Origin: Nostoc sp. PCC 7107
GTDB lineage: Bacteria > Cyanobacteriota > Cyanobacteriia > Cyanobacteriales > Nostocaceae
DNA length: 64,000 nucleotides
NCBI RefSeq assembly: GCF_000316625.1
Contig: NC_019676.1
Location: 1,289,001-1,353,000, forward strand
Reading direction: 5' to 3'
Below the pieces are notes generated by a model. The model made no database searches. It had not been told where the DNA came from and saw only the letters and a list, made by a program, of their open reading frames with translations. Both the position numbers and the translations under genes were made by a program. This document shows positions 36,870-46,570 of the stretch, piece after piece. The number at the start of each line of letters is the position of its first letter. Position 1 is the first letter of the stretch.

Positions 36870-37397
36870 TCATGGAGCATAAAAACCCAAGTCACTACCC
36901 TTGCCAGCATGAACTAAGGCTAACTTTTTGTAACGTTCAGCGTGTTCGATTAGTTCTGCGGCTTCGGTTTCGCTCAGTTGACGTAAAACTTTACCAGGAA
37001 CACCAACAACTAAAGATAAAGGCGGTACATCTTTGGTCACGACTGCGCCTGCACCGATAATACTACCACTGCCCACTCTGACACCATCTAAAACTACTGC
37101 CCCAATGCCAATCAAACTGCCGCGCTCAATATAAGCAGAATGTATCACAGCACGATGTCCTACAGTCACATGATCTTCTAAAATGGTGGGCAACCCAGGA
37201 TCACCATGTAGAATGGCTCCATCTTGGATATTAGTGCATTCACCAATCTCAATCCGTTCGACATCTGCCCTAATAACTGCTCCATACCAAATACTAGCTC
37301 CTGTATGGATTTTCACAGCACCGATGACAACAGCATTGTCTGCGACGAAGGCTGCTGGAGAAAAATCAGGAGATGGCCAGTAAGAAGCAGTAGACAC
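36870..37397 (-). CDS. gamma-carbonic-anhydrase-like hexapeptide protein
   Basis: 175 residues from a GTG at 37397 (STASYWPSPDF). The frame stays open to a TTG at 37442, but the extra 15 residues have no family look. The left-handed beta-helix repeats run from AAFVADNAVVIGAV to VGSGSIIGAGAVVTKDV. Three candidate zinc His are present, in AILHGDP and TVGHRAVIH. An amphipathic C-terminal helix ends the protein. The family includes gamma-carbonic anhydrases and the non-enzymatic YrdA/PaaY type. It is a cytosolic trimer. Whether it hydrates CO2 is uncertain. Confidence 0.85.
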   Translation of the reverse strand: MSTASYWPSPDFSPAAFVADNAVVIGAVKIHTGASIWYGAVIRADVERIEIGECTNIQDGAILHGDPGLPTILEDHVTVGHRAVIHSAYIERGSLIGIGAVVLDGVRVGSGSIIGAGAVVTKDVPPLSLVVGVPGKVLRQLSETEAAELIEHAERYKKLALVHAGKGSDLGFYAP

Positions 37398-37640
37398 GAT
37401 AGAATAGGAATATGGTACCCAGGAACACTGGAGAAACTCCAACCGTTAACGGGCTGGTTGCATAACCAGAATATCATGTTGTTAGGCCTCTACACTGAGG
37501 AAAACACAGTCTACAATTGTTCTAAACTGCTAATACGTTTCCGTGCAGTTACAAAACAATTCGCCCAAAGTGGAGGAGCCGAAGTGTAAAATCGAACCTA
37601 ATGGTGCTAGTGAAGAAGAAATTATGTTTGTACGCACTTC

Positions 37641-38153
37641 ATGATTAATCCAGGTTTGCAGTACCCAATATTTGGTCACGAAATTCAGTGTCCCCATTGT
37701 CGGCAAACTATTCCGGCTTTGACACTCACAGATACCTATCTTTGTCCTCGTCATGGCGCGTTTGAAGCCAACCCTACGACTGAGGAGTTAATTCATCTAC
37801 AGTCAGGTCGTCATTGGCGCAGATGGAATGGGGAATGGTATAGACAACACACTCATCCTGATGGGATACGGTTTGAAATTCACGAAGCTTTAGACAAACT
37901 GTATACCCAAGGCTACCGAGCAACAAGGGTAATTATCGCCAGACGTTATCAGGAGTTGATGAGTGGCTACTTAGAACGCAGCACTCCTTGGCGTTCTGGA
38001 CAGCCAGAGACGACATCGGCGCGGCTATATGGCTTACCAGTAGAATTTAGTCCCGATTCCGCAGAAGAACCGTGCTGGGAAGTGATTAATTTCGATTTGG
38101 AAAAAGAGCCGGGGGTTCCTGTCCGCTACCCTTATTTTAGGTTGTTTGAATAA
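37641..38153 (+). CDS. conserved cyanobacterial protein with zinc motif (TIGR02652-type)
   Basis: 170 residues. The N-terminus has CPHC (17-20) and CPRHGAF (35-41), a likely zinc site. A conserved region follows, with HWRRWNGEWYRQHTHPDGIRFEIHEALD, here seen as HWRRWNGEWYRQHTHPDG then IRFEIHEALD, and RYPYFRLF at the end. I recognise the layout of the cyanobacteria-specific TIGR02652 family, whose function is unknown. There is no signal peptide or membrane helix. It is divergent from the hexapeptide gene. Confidence 0.75.
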   Translation: MINPGLQYPIFGHEIQCPHCRQTIPALTLTDTYLCPRHGAFEANPTTEELIHLQSGRHWRRWNGEWYRQHTHPDGIRFEIHEALDKLYTQGYRATRVIIARRYQELMSGYLERSTPWRSGQPETTSARLYGLPVEFSPDSAEEPCWEVINFDLEKEPGVPVRYPYFRLFE

Positions 38154-38156
38154 GAC

Positions 38157-38181
38157 TGAAGTATGAAGTATGAAGTATGAA
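38157..38181. repeat. heptameric tandem repeat GTATGAA x3
   Basis: TGAA is followed by three perfect GTATGAA units directly behind the zinc-motif gene. About 85 bases later CTTCATACTTTACACTTCATACTT is the inverted counterpart, seen here as two CTTCATACTTT-type units, so the two arms could pair into a hairpin between the genes. Confidence 0.75.
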
Positions 38182-38291
38182 ATTACTTTAACTATTAAAT
38201 CTGGAAATTTTTCTAGGTATAAAAAGTGAACAAGTACAAAGGATTTCTTAACTTTATCCTTCATACTTTACACTTCATACTTTTTTAAACT

Positions 38292-38735
38292 ATGCACCAC
38301 GCCTCTATCCGCACTGCGAATATTCATCGAGCGATCGCATTTTATGAGTTGTTGGGGTTTACAGTATGTGAACGCTTCACTACAGGCTATACCCTGGCTT
38401 GTTGGATGGAAGGATTAAGCAGTCGAATTGAACTGATTCAAATTCCCGAACCAAAACCAGCACCGGATGCTTTTGATGATGAGCATTATGTAGGGTATTA
38501 TCATTTGTCATTTGATTTAACGGATGTTACCCCAGATTTACCTAGCTGGCTGATAGATTTAAAAACACGCTTCGCATTAGCAGCACAAAATCAGCCAGAA
38601 CAATTATCACCCCTCAAAGTCCTGTTAGAACCAACACAACAGCAAATAGGCGATCGCATCTGGGAAGTGACCTTTATTGCAGACAGTGATAATTTACCTT
38701 TAGAATTTATTCGGCTTTTAGCTCAACTTGGTTAA
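38292..38735 (+). CDS. VOC (glyoxalase/bleomycin-resistance) family protein
   Basis: 147 residues. The start HHASIRTANIHRAIAFYELLGF is a typical vicinal-oxygen-chelate domain beginning, with a metal-ligand His near the N-terminus. EDDEHYVGYYHLSFDLTD carries the second half-motif and LEFIRLL the C-terminal Glu. It is cytosolic. The substrate is unknown; lactoylglutathione lyase is possible but not indicated. It stands between tandem repeats and the M16 peptidase. Confidence 0.8.
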   Translation: MHHASIRTANIHRAIAFYELLGFTVCERFTTGYTLACWMEGLSSRIELIQIPEPKPAPDAFDDEHYVGYYHLSFDLTDVTPDLPSWLIDLKTRFALAAQNQPEQLSPLKVLLEPTQQQIGDRIWEVTFIADSDNLPLEFIRLLAQLG

Positions 38736-38881
38736 GTTAGCTGCTATTTTTATATACTTTTATTACTAGACTAATTTTTCTTTGGTAGTGTCGCTGATTT
38801 CACTGATCCCGAAGAAAGACTAGACTATTGTGAACCGCGCTTATAAATATGTAATTTAATTTAAATACATCTACCAAAAAA

Positions 38882-41785
38882 ATGGCTGTGTTTTTTAGAG
38901 GGTATAGATATCGTTGGTCATTATTACTGTTAAGTCTCTGGATAATTACAGTATTTTGTCTAGTTGATCAACCAGCTAACAGCAAGTATACAGCTATATT
39001 AAAATCCGAAAATATTAAAACAAAATTGATTGCAAGTCATATAAATAACTCAACTATCACAGCAAACGTGCGTAAAACAGTATTAGAAAATGGTCTGACT
39101 ATTCTCACTAAAGAAGTACATACTGCACCAGTTGTGAGTGTGCAAATGTGGTACAAAGTTGGTTCACGCCACGAAACACCAGGCGTAAATGGTATTGCAC
39201 ATCAACTAGAACACATGATGTTCAAAGGTACAAAAGACCGTCCAGTTCAATTTGGTAAGTTATTTAGTGCTTTAGGTAGTGACTCAAACGCTTTTACTAG
39301 TTACGACCAAACAGCTTATTACAGCACAATAGAACGAGATAAACTTAAAGCATTGCTAATTCTAGAAGCAGATAGAATGCAAAATGCTCTCATTGAGCCT
39401 GAGCAACTAGCAAGTGAAAAACGGGTAGTAATATCAGAATTACAAGGCTACGAAAATAGTCCGGAATATCGCCTCAACCGTGCTGTTATGCAAGCACTAT
39501 TTCCCAACCATGCTTACGGATTACCTGTTGGTGGTAACAAAGCAGATGTAGAAAAGTTCCAAGTTGAGCAAGTTCGGGAATATTATCAGAAATTTTATAC
39601 TCCTGATAATGCTGTATTAGTGATTGTCGGAGATTTCCAAACTACAAAAACTCTAGAAACAGTCAAAGAAATATTTGGTAAATTACCAAAAACTCAGCAC
39701 TCCTCACTCAGCACTCAGCACTCAGCACTCAGCACTCCTCACTCAGCACTCAGCACTCAGCACTCAGCACTCAGCACTCAGCACTCCTCACTCAGCACTC
39801 CCATCTTACTGAGAGAACAGGGAGCTACAGCAATGCTGCAAGTAGTTTATCCATTACCTGATTTAAATCACCCAGATATCCCTGCTTTAGAAGTGATGGA
39901 TTACATTTTGACAGAGGGAAGGAATTCGCGGCTATATCAGGCTTTAGTGGAATCTGGTTTAGCTAGTGAAGTCACAGCATCTGTCTCCACCTTGCAAGAT
40001 GCTGGCTGGTATGAGTTGCTAGTTACAGCAGATGATCATCAAGATTTGCAAAAGATTCAAACAGTATTAAATCGAGCGATCGCTAATTTAGCGCAAAAAG
40101 GAGTCAAGCCAGAGGAAATCACTAGGGCTAAAATGCAGCTAGAAGCTGGAGTGATTTTGAGTAATCGTGATATCACCAGCCAAGCAATGCAATTAGGTAA
40201 CGATGAAATAACTGCTGGTGACTATCGTTATACTGAACGTTATTTAGCCGCTGTTAGTCAGGTGACAGGCGCAGATATTATTAATGTAGTCAACAAATAC
40301 CTCAAACCAGAAACCCGTGTAGTTGGATTGTTCCAGCCAACTGCTCCAGATCCAAACGAAACTGGTAAAAAATTACACTTAAACCAAACTACAGAAAATT
40401 TAGCTGCTGCTACCTCTGCAACTGCATCCGAGTTAGATAAGTACCTACCGGCAATCGAGGAAACCACAGAGGTTGTTAAGCAAGCCTCCCACAGTGCAAA
40501 TCATAAAACTTCTAACCCAGCGCTACCAGAGCAATTCACTTTAGCTAACGGTCTAAGAGTCTTACTATTACCAGATAAAAGTACTCCTACTGTGACTTTA
40601 AACGGCCATATCAAAGCCGGAACAGAATTTGATTTAGAAAATCAAGCTGGACTAGCATCTCTGGTGGCTGATAACTTAATGAGTGGGACAAAAAGCAAAA
40701 ATGCCTTAACGTTGGCTAAAGCCTTAGAAGATAGAGGCGCATCGCTTGATTTCACGGCTTATCGTGAGGGTGTCAGAATTGAAGGTGATGCTTTAGCCGC
40801 AGACTTACCCATCTTGATTCAAACTTTAGCAGATGCTGTGAAAAACAGTACATTTCCCAAAAAAGAATGGGAATTGAATCGCCAGCAAGCTTTAACTGAC
40901 TTAAAACAAGAACTGGATGATCCCGGAGAAGTAGCCAAAAGAATTTTTGTCCAATCAATTTACCCGAAACAACATCCCTTACATACTTTTCCCACTCAAA
41001 AGAGTCTGCAAAGAATTAAGCGTGAGGATGTGATTGCTTTTAAAGCCAAACATTATCGTCCAGATACAACAGTGCTAGTAATTGTAGGAGATTTTGCACC
41101 TATGGAAGTGCGATCGCTCATCCAAGAAGCATTAGGCGACTGGCAAGTTAGTGGTCAAGCACCAACAATACAATATCCACCAGTGAATATACTTAATAGG
41201 GGATTAAGCATAAACCCTGTGATTGTTGGTAAAGCTCAGTCTATTACTTTTATGGGTAACACAGGTATTAACCGTCAAGACCCAAGATATTACGCGGCTT
41301 TAGTATTGAATCAAATCTTGGGAGGCGATACCTTATCTAGTTACCTAGGTGCAGAAGTGCGCGATCGCCAAGGTTTAACCTATGGTATTTATAGCTACTT
41401 GCAAGCGCAAAAAAATGTCGGGACATTTTGGATAGAAATGCAAACTAGTCCTGAAGATAGTCACAAAGCGATCGCTAGTACCCGCAAACTCTTACAAGAA
41501 ATTCATCAACAAGGCGTAACAGCAAATGATATTGAAACAGCCAAGAACACCTTAATTAGCACCTACAAAGTTTCCCTCGCTGACCCAGAAGAATTAGCAC
41601 ATACAATGCTGATGAATCAGGTACGAGGTATGGACATCACAGAACTACATTTCTTCGCTGATAAAATCAAACAAGTTACCCTTGCCCAAGTCAATCAAGC
41701 CGCCCGTGAGTTACTCCACCCAGATAAAATTGTGGTGGTGACAGCAGGGCCGACTGTTGTCGCAGATAAAAATCATCGTGAGTAA
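38882..41785 (+). CDS. M16 family zinc peptidase, two-domain fusion with heptamer-encoded insert
   Basis: 967 residues. A signal-anchor (LLLLSLWIITVFCLV) leads to two M16 modules. The first has the inverse zinc motif HQLEH (107-111) and the downstream ELQGYENSPEYR Glu, so it should be active. The second (from about 550) keeps the fold, with TFMGNTGINRQDPRYYAAL and GQGLTYGIYSY-like segments (here DRQGLTYGIYSY), but lacks HxxEH. This is the usual active/inactive pairing of processing peptidases, found here in one chain. Residues about 271-305 are a pure repeat of HSALSTQ-type units from a 105-bp heptamer array, in the linker between subdomains of module 1. Likely periplasmic. Confidence 0.9.
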   Translation: MAVFFRGYRYRWSLLLLSLWIITVFCLVDQPANSKYTAILKSENIKTKLIASHINNSTITANVRKTVLENGLTILTKEVHTAPVVSVQMWYKVGSRHETPGVNGIAHQLEHMMFKGTKDRPVQFGKLFSALGSDSNAFTSYDQTAYYSTIERDKLKALLILEADRMQNALIEPEQLASEKRVVISELQGYENSPEYRLNRAVMQALFPNHAYGLPVGGNKADVEKFQVEQVREYYQKFYTPDNAVLVIVGDFQTTKTLETVKEIFGKLPKTQHSSLSTQHSALSTPHSALSTQHSALSTQHSSLSTPILLREQGATAMLQVVYPLPDLNHPDIPALEVMDYILTEGRNSRLYQALVESGLASEVTASVSTLQDAGWYELLVTADDHQDLQKIQTVLNRAIANLAQKGVKPEEITRAKMQLEAGVILSNRDITSQAMQLGNDEITAGDYRYTERYLAAVSQVTGADIINVVNKYLKPETRVVGLFQPTAPDPNETGKKLHLNQTTENLAAATSATASELDKYLPAIEETTEVVKQASHSANHKTSNPALPEQFTLANGLRVLLLPDKSTPTVTLNGHIKAGTEFDLENQAGLASLVADNLMSGTKSKNALTLAKALEDRGASLDFTAYREGVRIEGDALAADLPILIQTLADAVKNSTFPKKEWELNRQQALTDLKQELDDPGEVAKRIFVQSIYPKQHPLHTFPTQKSLQRIKREDVIAFKAKHYRPDTTVLVIVGDFAPMEVRSLIQEALGDWQVSGQAPTIQYPPVNILNRGLSINPVIVGKAQSITFMGNTGINRQDPRYYAALVLNQILGGDTLSSYLGAEVRDRQGLTYGIYSYLQAQKNVGTFWIEMQTSPEDSHKAIASTRKLLQEIHQQGVTANDIETAKNTLISTYKVSLADPEELAHTMLMNQVRGMDITELHFFADKIKQVTLAQVNQAARELLHPDKIVVVTAGPTVVADKNHRE
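39692..39796 (+). repeat. in-frame heptamer array (ACTCAGC)15 inside the M16 gene
   Basis: Fifteen 7-bp units: twelve ACTCAGC and three ACTCCTC (units 2, 7 and 14). The total of 105 bp is a multiple of 21, so the reading frame is kept and five 7-residue units are encoded. Flanking sequence resumes the M16 fold on both sides. Confidence 0.95.
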
Positions 41786-41854
41786 TTTGAAAGGGTAAAA
41801 GTTAGAGGTTAGATAAGATTAATTGATGATTTTTATACAGGAGTCCAAAAACTA

Positions 41855-42346
41855 ATGAAAAAATTTTTAGTAACAATATTCAGACTTCAGACTTTAGACT
41901 TCATACTTAAATTCTCTTTGATACTCAGCCTAAGTTTTATCAATTTCATTCCTTCAGCTATTGCAGAAAATGTATCTAGTGATTTGCTAAAGCAACCAGC
42001 TACAGAAATTACAGTCAGCTTAAGTAATTCTGCTAACGAACTCAAATTTGTACCAAATCACTTAGAGTTCATCGCAGGTAAACGTTACTTACTACAACTC
42101 AAAAATCCTAGTCAATTAAAGCACTACTTTACAGCTAAAGATTTCGCCGATGGCATTTGGACACAAAAGGTAGAAGCTGGCAAAGTCGAAATTAAAGGAG
42201 CTATTCACGAACTAGAATTAAAGCCAGGTGCTGAAGCTGAATGGGTTTTTGTCCCTTTAAAAACTGGAACATATAGTTTACGCTGTACCATACCAGGGCA
42301 TACTGAAGCAGGGATGACAGGAGAAATTATTGTCGGTAATTTGTAA
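41855..42346 (+). CDS. secreted cupredoxin-domain protein
   Basis: 163 residues. The N-terminal helix leads to cleavage near PSAIA. The mature part has a cupredoxin fold with type-1 copper ligands: His in LKHYFTAKDF, and Cys, His and Met in LRCTIPGHTEAGM. Candidates for electron transfer or copper binding in the lumen or periplasm. The length and loop differ from plastocyanin. GGAG stands before the ATG. Codons 9-18 are made from four heptamers (TTCAGAC-type), so the n-region of the signal peptide is repeat-derived. The M16 gene lies 69 bp upstream on the same strand. Confidence 0.85.
   Translation: MKKFLVTIFRLQTLDFILKFSLILSLSFINFIPSAIAENVSSDLLKQPATEITVSLSNSANELKFVPNHLEFIAGKRYLLQLKNPSQLKHYFTAKDFADGIWTQKVEAGKVEIKGAIHELELKPGAEAEWVFVPLKTGTYSLRCTIPGHTEAGMTGEIIVGNL
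41879..41906 (+). repeat. heptamer array inside a signal-peptide coding region
   Basis: TTCAGAC, TTCAGAC, TTTAGAC and TTCATAC in tandem (28 bp) lie in codons about 9-18 of the cupredoxin gene. Confidence 0.8.
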
Positions 42347-42532
42347 TTACCTTGAAAAAATCAGTTATGAGTCACTTGTGAGATGAGGACATAAACTAAT
42401 CATCAAACATAGACAACAACTGACTTTCAATTTTATTACCTGTTATAAATTAAATATAGATATAGTTTCTCAATTATCCTAGAAAAAGCACGGACTTCGT
42501 AGCGACAAAGTATCAATAATTATTATCAGCAC

Positions 42533-43360
42533 ATGAACATTTTTAGCAACTTGCTTTCTCAACCAGTTAAAATCGCACCCGCCAAAAAACAACGCCGAGG
42601 AATAGAAATTAAATCTCCGCGTGAAATTGATATTATGCGGCAATCAGCGAAAATAGTTGCAACGGTATTAAAAGAAATTTCTATACTGGTAAAACCAGGA
42701 ATGACAACAGCCGACTTGGATGCTTATGCAGAAAAACGCATCCGGGAAATGGATGCAACACCCAGTTTTAAAGGATATCACGGGTTTACTGGTTCTATTT
42801 GTTCCAGTATCAACAATGAAGTGGTACATGGTATCCCCAGCCCCAAAAAAGTCATCCGTGCGGGAGATGTATTAAAAGTAGACACAGGCGCTTATTATCA
42901 AGGTTTCCACGGCGACTCTTGTATCACAATTGCTGTTGGTGAAGTCACCCTAGAAGCAGCTAACTTAATTCGCATAGCTGAAGAAGCTTTATATAAAGGT
43001 ATAGAACAAGTTAAAGCTGGTGCATATCTCCTTGACTTGGCTGGAGCGATTGAAGACTATGTAAAAGCCAATGGTTATAGTGTAGTGGAAGAATTCACTG
43101 GACATGGTGTTGGTCGAAACTTGCACGAAGAACCATCAGTATTTAACTTTCGCACACGAGATATGCCAAATGTGAAATTGCGTGCGGGAATGACTTTAGC
43201 AATTGAACCAATTTTAAACGCAGGTTCTAAACACACGCGTACATTAGCTGACCGTTGGACAGCTGTAACAGTAGATAATTCCCTATCGGCTCAGTTTGAG
43301 CATACAGTTTTGGTGACAGAAACTGGTTATGAAATTTTGACCGATCGCACTAAAGTTTAG
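42533..43360 (+). CDS. map: type I methionine aminopeptidase
   Basis: 275 residues. It removes initiator methionine from new proteins in the cytosol. The five metal ligands are visible: Asp in KVDTGAYY, Asp in FHGDSC, His in [14 protein letters not shown], Glu in AIEPIL and Glu in [22 protein letters not shown] is the substrate-pocket block. A basic N-terminal extension of about 30 residues (PAKKQRRG) precedes the catalytic core, without zinc-finger Cys. A terminator follows. Confidence 0.95.
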   Translation: MNIFSNLLSQPVKIAPAKKQRRGIEIKSPREIDIMRQSAKIVATVLKEISILVKPGMTTADLDAYAEKRIREMDATPSFKGYHGFTGSICSSINNEVVHGIPSPKKVIRAGDVLKVDTGAYYQGFHGDSCITIAVGEVTLEAANLIRIAEEALYKGIEQVKAGAYLLDLAGAIEDYVKANGYSVVEEFTGHGVGRNLHEEPSVFNFRTRDMPNVKLRAGMTLAIEPILNAGSKHTRTLADRWTAVTVDNSLSAQFEHTVLVTETGYEILTDRTKV

Positions 43361-43379
43361 TTTCTTTATAACCATTGCT

Positions 43380-43423
43380 ATTCATCCTAACGCCTATTTA
43401 AAAAGAAAGATGTTGGGATGAAT
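43380..43423 (+). terminator. hairpin behind map
   Basis: ATTCATCCTAAC and GTTGGGATGAAT form a 12-bp stem with one G-T pair and a 20-base loop, followed by TTTATGTTG. It starts 20 bases after the stop. Confidence 0.65.
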
Positions 43424-43527
43424 TTTATGTTGTCTAAATCAACTATCTGGAGAATTCATCCTAGAGAGACTTAGCAGAGAAGGCAGAAATTATTTCAATC
43501 AAAAAGTAGGCATTAGCATTTGCAAAC

Positions 43528-44475
43528 ATGACAACTATCCAGTGCCAAAATTTAGCGAATCAACACCAACAACCACAAACTACTCTGCCAAACTTAGGCT
43601 TAGTTTGTATCACGGTTTCTCAACAAGTCCGCTTTAAAACAATCACACGCACACGTTACTTAAAATTCTCCCTGGCGGAACGGGAAAGGACATTACGACA
43701 ACTTTATCAACATAACTTGCAGCGGTTGCATGATGCTCTTTCTTTTTGTGAGCAAAATCAAATTCGCCTCTATCGTATGACTTCTAATTTATTCCCTATG
43801 AATGATTTAGAAGACCAGATTGGCGAAAATATTTTAGAAGAAATGAGCGATGATTTGAGCAAAATCGGTCAACGAGCCTTAGCCTTGGGTATCAGAATGG
43901 TACTGCATCCGGATCAATTTGTGGTGCTGAGTTCCGATTCACCAGAAGTTGTCCAAACCAGTATTAATATATTAGCTAGACACGCGCGTGACTTAGATTT
44001 ACTTGGTTTACCTCGTTCACCTTGGTCATTAATGAACATTCATGGCGGTAAATCGCAACGCGCCGAAAAGTTGGTAAAAGTTATTTCACAATTATCAGAA
44101 GCGATTAAAAGTCGCTTAACTTTAGAAAACGACGAATACGCCTATAGTGCTAGTGAAATTTTAGCAGTCTGCCAACAAGCCGAAATTCCGCTGGTATTTG
44201 ACGCCCATCACCATATTTGTCACGAAAATCTAGATAGCTATGATGATCCGAGTGTAGCTACTATGTTTGAAGCGGCGCGATCGACTTGGAAAAATCCAGA
44301 TTGGCAATTAGTTCATATTTCCAACGGTGAAACAGCCTTTAAAGATAGAAAACACAGTGATTTAATTACTGACATGCCCAGTATCTATCATCAAGCACCG
44401 TGGATAGAAGTGGAAGCCAAACGCAAAGAAGAAGCGATCGCCTATTTGCGTAGTTGCTGGCTTATGGGACAATAA
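43528..44475 (+). CDS. uvsE: UV DNA damage endonuclease UvsE
   Basis: 315 residues, TIM-barrel UVDE family. NLGLVCITVSQQVRFKTITR begins the barrel. RLYRMTSNLFPM, MVLHPDQFVVLSS, MNIHGGKSQRAE, LTLENDEYAYS, VFDAHHHICHENLDS and EVEAKRKEEAI carry the three-metal ligand set (His, Glu, Asp). It nicks DNA 5' to UV photoproducts, giving light-independent repair. The length is normal. The downstream Hsp70-like gene begins 50 bp later on the same strand. Confidence 0.92.
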   Translation: MTTIQCQNLANQHQQPQTTLPNLGLVCITVSQQVRFKTITRTRYLKFSLAERERTLRQLYQHNLQRLHDALSFCEQNQIRLYRMTSNLFPMNDLEDQIGENILEEMSDDLSKIGQRALALGIRMVLHPDQFVVLSSDSPEVVQTSINILARHARDLDLLGLPRSPWSLMNIHGGKSQRAEKLVKVISQLSEAIKSRLTLENDEYAYSASEILAVCQQAEIPLVFDAHHHICHENLDSYDDPSVATMFEAARSTWKNPDWQLVHISNGETAFKDRKHSDLITDMPSIYHQAPWIEVEAKRKEEAIAYLRSCWLMGQ

Positions 44476-44525
44476 TATGTTTGTTGAGAAAATTTTGCGC
44501 CTTTCGATGAAATAATAAAGAGACT

Positions 44526-46124
44526 ATGGCGATCGCAATCGATTTTGGAACTAGTAACACAGTCATAGCCCGTTGGAACCCCGTCACCCAACAGGCGGAA
44601 ACGCTGAGTTTACCTGGGTTATCAATTCAACAAAGTCTCAATCCTCCACTGATTCCCAGCTTGGTGTATGTGGAAGAAGCTTCACAAGGTAAAGTTTTAG
44701 TAGGGCAACAAGTACGCGATCGCGGTTTAGATATCAAAGGCGAATCTCGATTTTTTCGCAGCTTCAAACGCGGTATTGGTGCAGAGATTCAAGGCTTTTT
44801 ACCAGAATTAGACGGACAAACAGTCACCTTTGAACAAGTTGGACAATGGTTTCTCAATCAAGTGATTGAACAACTAGCACCTTTGGAAGGCGGCTTAGAC
44901 TCCCTGATATTAACTGTACCCGTCGATAGTTTTGAAGCTTATCGCCACTGGTTAGGAACGGTTTGTCAAAGCCTCCCTGTCGAACAGGTGCGGATGTTAG
45001 ATGAACCCACCGCCGCCGCCTTGGGTTATGGCTTGGCTGATCAAGAAAATCTCTTGGTGATTGATTTTGGTGGCGGTACTTTAGATTTATCTTTAGTCAG
45101 CTTGGATAAAGGCACACAAGGTAATACTAAACCTATCGGATTTTTGCTGAAGTGGGGGAATAAATCTTTAGCAGAAGACTCAAAGCAAAAAGTCAAAACA
45201 GCCCGTGTATTGGCAAAAGCTGGGCAAAATTTAGGCGGTACAGATATTGATAATTGGGTAGTTGATTACTTTGCCAAAACTCAAGAATTGGCGGTGAGTC
45301 CGTTGACAACAAGATTAGCCGAAAAAGTCAAAATTCAGCTATCAACCCAAAACCAAGCCAGTGAAGTTTATTTTGATGATGAAACATTTACTAGTTACGA
45401 ATTAAATTTAGACCGTGATAACTTAGAAAATATCCTCAAAGAACACGGATTTTTTGAGCGCCTCGACGAGTCGATGACAAATCTGTTGCAGCAAGCACGC
45501 CGCCAGGGAATTGAACTCGCAGATATTAATGCAGTGTTGTTAGTTGGTGGAACTGTGCAACTACCAGCAGTGCAGACATGGGTAAAACAGTATTTTGCAC
45601 CGGAAAAAATCCGTTGCGAAAAGACTTTTGAAGCGATCGCCCAAGGTGCATTACAGTTATCTCAAGGCGTGGAAATCAAAGACTTTCTCTACCACAGTTA
45701 CGGGATTCGTTACTGGGATCGACGCAACCAACGCCACAGTTGGCATCCGATTATTAAATCAGGGCAAGCTTACCCGATGAATCAAGCTGTAGAGTTATTC
45801 TTAGGTGCATCTGTAGAGAATCAACCCAGCATTGAGTTAATTATTGGGGAATTAGGCGCAGATACAGGTAACACCGAAGTTTATTTTGATGGCGATCGCT
45901 TAATTACCCGCCGCCTCGATAGCGGTGAAACCACTGTTAAACCCCTGAATGATAGCGCAGGCGCGAGAACCATTGCTCAACTTACACCACCAGGATATCC
46001 GGGGAGCGATCGCGTGAAGATCCTCTTTCAAGTTGATGACCAACGCTTTCTACGCATCACCGTTGAGGATTTGTTGACAAATGACACCTTGTTGGAAAAT
46101 CAACTCGTCGCCCAGTTGAGTTAA
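44526..46124 (+). CDS. Hsp70 family protein, DnaK-like
   Basis: 532 residues. The actin-type ATPase is intact: AIAIDFGTSNTVIARWN (phosphate 1), LLVIDFGGGTLDLSLV (phosphate 2), DEPTAAALGYG and VLLVGGTVQLPAVQTWV (adenosine). A substrate-binding-like beta domain follows (~410-525), but the helical lid of DnaK is missing, which explains the length deficit of about 100 residues. It is probably a cytosolic chaperone-like protein. It ends at the border of the IS-rich junction. Confidence 0.88.
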   Translation: MAIAIDFGTSNTVIARWNPVTQQAETLSLPGLSIQQSLNPPLIPSLVYVEEASQGKVLVGQQVRDRGLDIKGESRFFRSFKRGIGAEIQGFLPELDGQTVTFEQVGQWFLNQVIEQLAPLEGGLDSLILTVPVDSFEAYRHWLGTVCQSLPVEQVRMLDEPTAAALGYGLADQENLLVIDFGGGTLDLSLVSLDKGTQGNTKPIGFLLKWGNKSLAEDSKQKVKTARVLAKAGQNLGGTDIDNWVVDYFAKTQELAVSPLTTRLAEKVKIQLSTQNQASEVYFDDETFTSYELNLDRDNLENILKEHGFFERLDESMTNLLQQARRQGIELADINAVLLVGGTVQLPAVQTWVKQYFAPEKIRCEKTFEAIAQGALQLSQGVEIKDFLYHSYGIRYWDRRNQRHSWHPIIKSGQAYPMNQAVELFLGASVENQPSIELIIGELGADTGNTEVYFDGDRLITRRLDSGETTVKPLNDSAGARTIAQLTPPGYPGSDRVKILFQVDDQRFLRITVEDLLTNDTLLENQLVAQLS

Positions 46125-46193
46125 ATATAGAACCCATTTGACATCTTTTAGGGTATTGAAGTAAAGTGGCGGCAAAAGCCATATCCAGAAGCC

Positions 46194-46328
46194 ATGCCGT
46201 ACTCTAGCAGCCTAACAGATGAAGAATGGGAAATTCTAGAACCCCTACTGCCGACTATATTGCCTGCGAAGAAACAGACTAGACCCTCGAACTGGACAAA
46301 AAGAGAACTCTTAGATGGCATCTTCTAT
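46194..46328 (+). pseudogene. IS5-type transposase fragment (N-terminus only)
   Basis: It encodes MPYSSSLTDEEWEILEPLLP, then PAKKQTRPSNWTKRELLDGI and FY, the standard N-terminus of an IS5-family transposase. Homology stops at DGIFY, and the frame closes a few codons later. The rest of the element is missing, so this is a remnant. AAGTGGCGG-type sequence upstream is probably the element's left part. Confidence 0.85.
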
Positions 46329-46570
46329 CCCAATCATAATCAATAATTTCTTGAACCATGAACCAAGTAAAGTGATGTCCCATTCCAAGACCTTTATTTT
46401 CAAAATAGTCCTGATAAATAGGATTCATATCTTCTGGTAAACCACGCGGTTCTGAAACTGGAACTATTTTCTCAGTATGCCAGTGATAATAACTCAGAGA
46501 GTGATGATGATAACCAACAAGAGCAGCGTATAACTCGTATGGTGTGCCGGGATTCATGTAACATACTGGT
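46323..46570 (-). pseudogene. internal fragment of an unrelated gene between two IS remnants
   Basis: The minus strand has an open frame through this whole segment without a proper start or stop. It contains MNPGTPYELYAALVGYHHHS, then VPVSEPRGLPEDMNPIY, and FTWFMVQEIIDYDWD. This order (YELYAALxG, SEPRGLPxD, HxxTWxxxxExxDxDWD) resembles a conserved hypothetical protein found in phages and bacteria. Both ends are cut, by the IS4-type element on one side and the IS5-type fragment on the other. Confidence 0.7.

Noticed and set aside
39692-39796. CRISPR-like array
   Set aside because: Units are 7 bp without spacers and lie in the reading frame of a peptidase gene; this is a tandem repeat.
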